Origin: Pristionchus mayeri
Taxonomy: Eukaryota > Nematoda > Chromadorea > Rhabditida > Neodiplogasteridae
Direction of reading: 5' to 3'
DNA: 64,000 nucleotides
NCBI GenBank assembly: GCA_036245805.1
Contig: BTRK01000003.1
Location: 9,362,001 to 9,426,000, forward strand
Part shown: one piece after another, positions 63,965-64,000 of the stretch
Layout: each line of letters starts with the position of its first letter
How positions within the stretch are numbered: position 1 is the stretch's first letter
The notes under the pieces: model-generated
Seen by the model: the letters and a program-made list of their open reading frames with translations, nothing else
Databases searched by the model: none
Told to the model about the DNA's origin: nothing
Position numbers and translations under genes: made by a program

Positions 63965-64000
63965 CAGGTTGATGCAAAAGTTTCTTTACAAATTTTCTTT
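63965..64000 (+). mobile_element. Left end of a mariner-type element, cut by window edge
   Basis: TATCAGGTTGATGCAAAAGT resembles the ends at 33629 and 35479. The rest lies outside the window. Confidence 0.6.

Overview
This is eukaryotic DNA, almost certainly from a rhabditid nematode. The genes are split by many short introns (about 45-100 nt at minimum) with GT donors and TTTCAG-type acceptors. The families are typical of nematodes: ShK-domain secreted proteins, a divergent nuclear hormone receptor, C-type lectin exons, KIN-16-like receptor tyrosine kinases and an RTE-type LINE. No operons, rRNA, canonical tRNA genes or CRISPR arrays were seen. All gene models below were built by eye from splice sites, reading phase and family motifs.

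Layout. 1-8577: a near-perfect inverted repeat (arms at least 1,866 bp, each carrying a decayed mariner) encloses a decayed receptor tyrosine kinase (RTK copy 1). 9.5-11.3 kb: two fold-back repeats. 12.6-19.4 kb: an intact four-exon secreted double-ShK gene (minus strand), a decayed ShK paralogue (minus), and a rearranged second RTK copy whose ectodomain and kinase parts now point in opposite directions. 19.4-30.0 kb: a gene-free block of nested palindromes and repeats. 31.1-38.2 kb: a 19-exon gene for a LARGE-type bifunctional glycosyltransferase (minus), with transposons in its introns. 38.2-42.3 kb: no firm gene. 42.35-45.47 kb: a nuclear hormone receptor with a fold-back transposon inserted beside a splice donor. 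46.0-46.9 kb: a palindrome. 47.0-53.6 kb: a C-type lectin gene (minus) whose first intron holds an RTE-like LINE between two oppositely oriented minisatellite arrays. 54.5-56.3 kb: an inverted repeat around a second RTE fragment. 56.7-59.6 kb: a third ShK gene and a partial fourth copy, separated by two tandem tRNA-derived SINEs. 60-64 kb: mostly non-coding, with a mariner end, a MITE, and a possible membrane-protein gene at the right edge.

The conserved housekeeping-type gene is the LARGE homologue (Golgi glycosylation of dystroglycan-like proteins). Around it lie fast-evolving environment- or immunity-related families (ShK, lectin, NHR, RTK) in various stages of decay, heavily invaded by DNA transposons that form long hairpins. 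Several otherwise convincing genes carry isolated 1-2 nt indels, so either widespread pseudogenisation or residual assembly errors must be considered. No wholly new biochemical system is evident. The most unusual items are the mariner-bounded kinase palindrome, the mosaic ShK/RTK locus, the inverted minisatellites flanking the LINE, and the tRNA-derived SINE pair.
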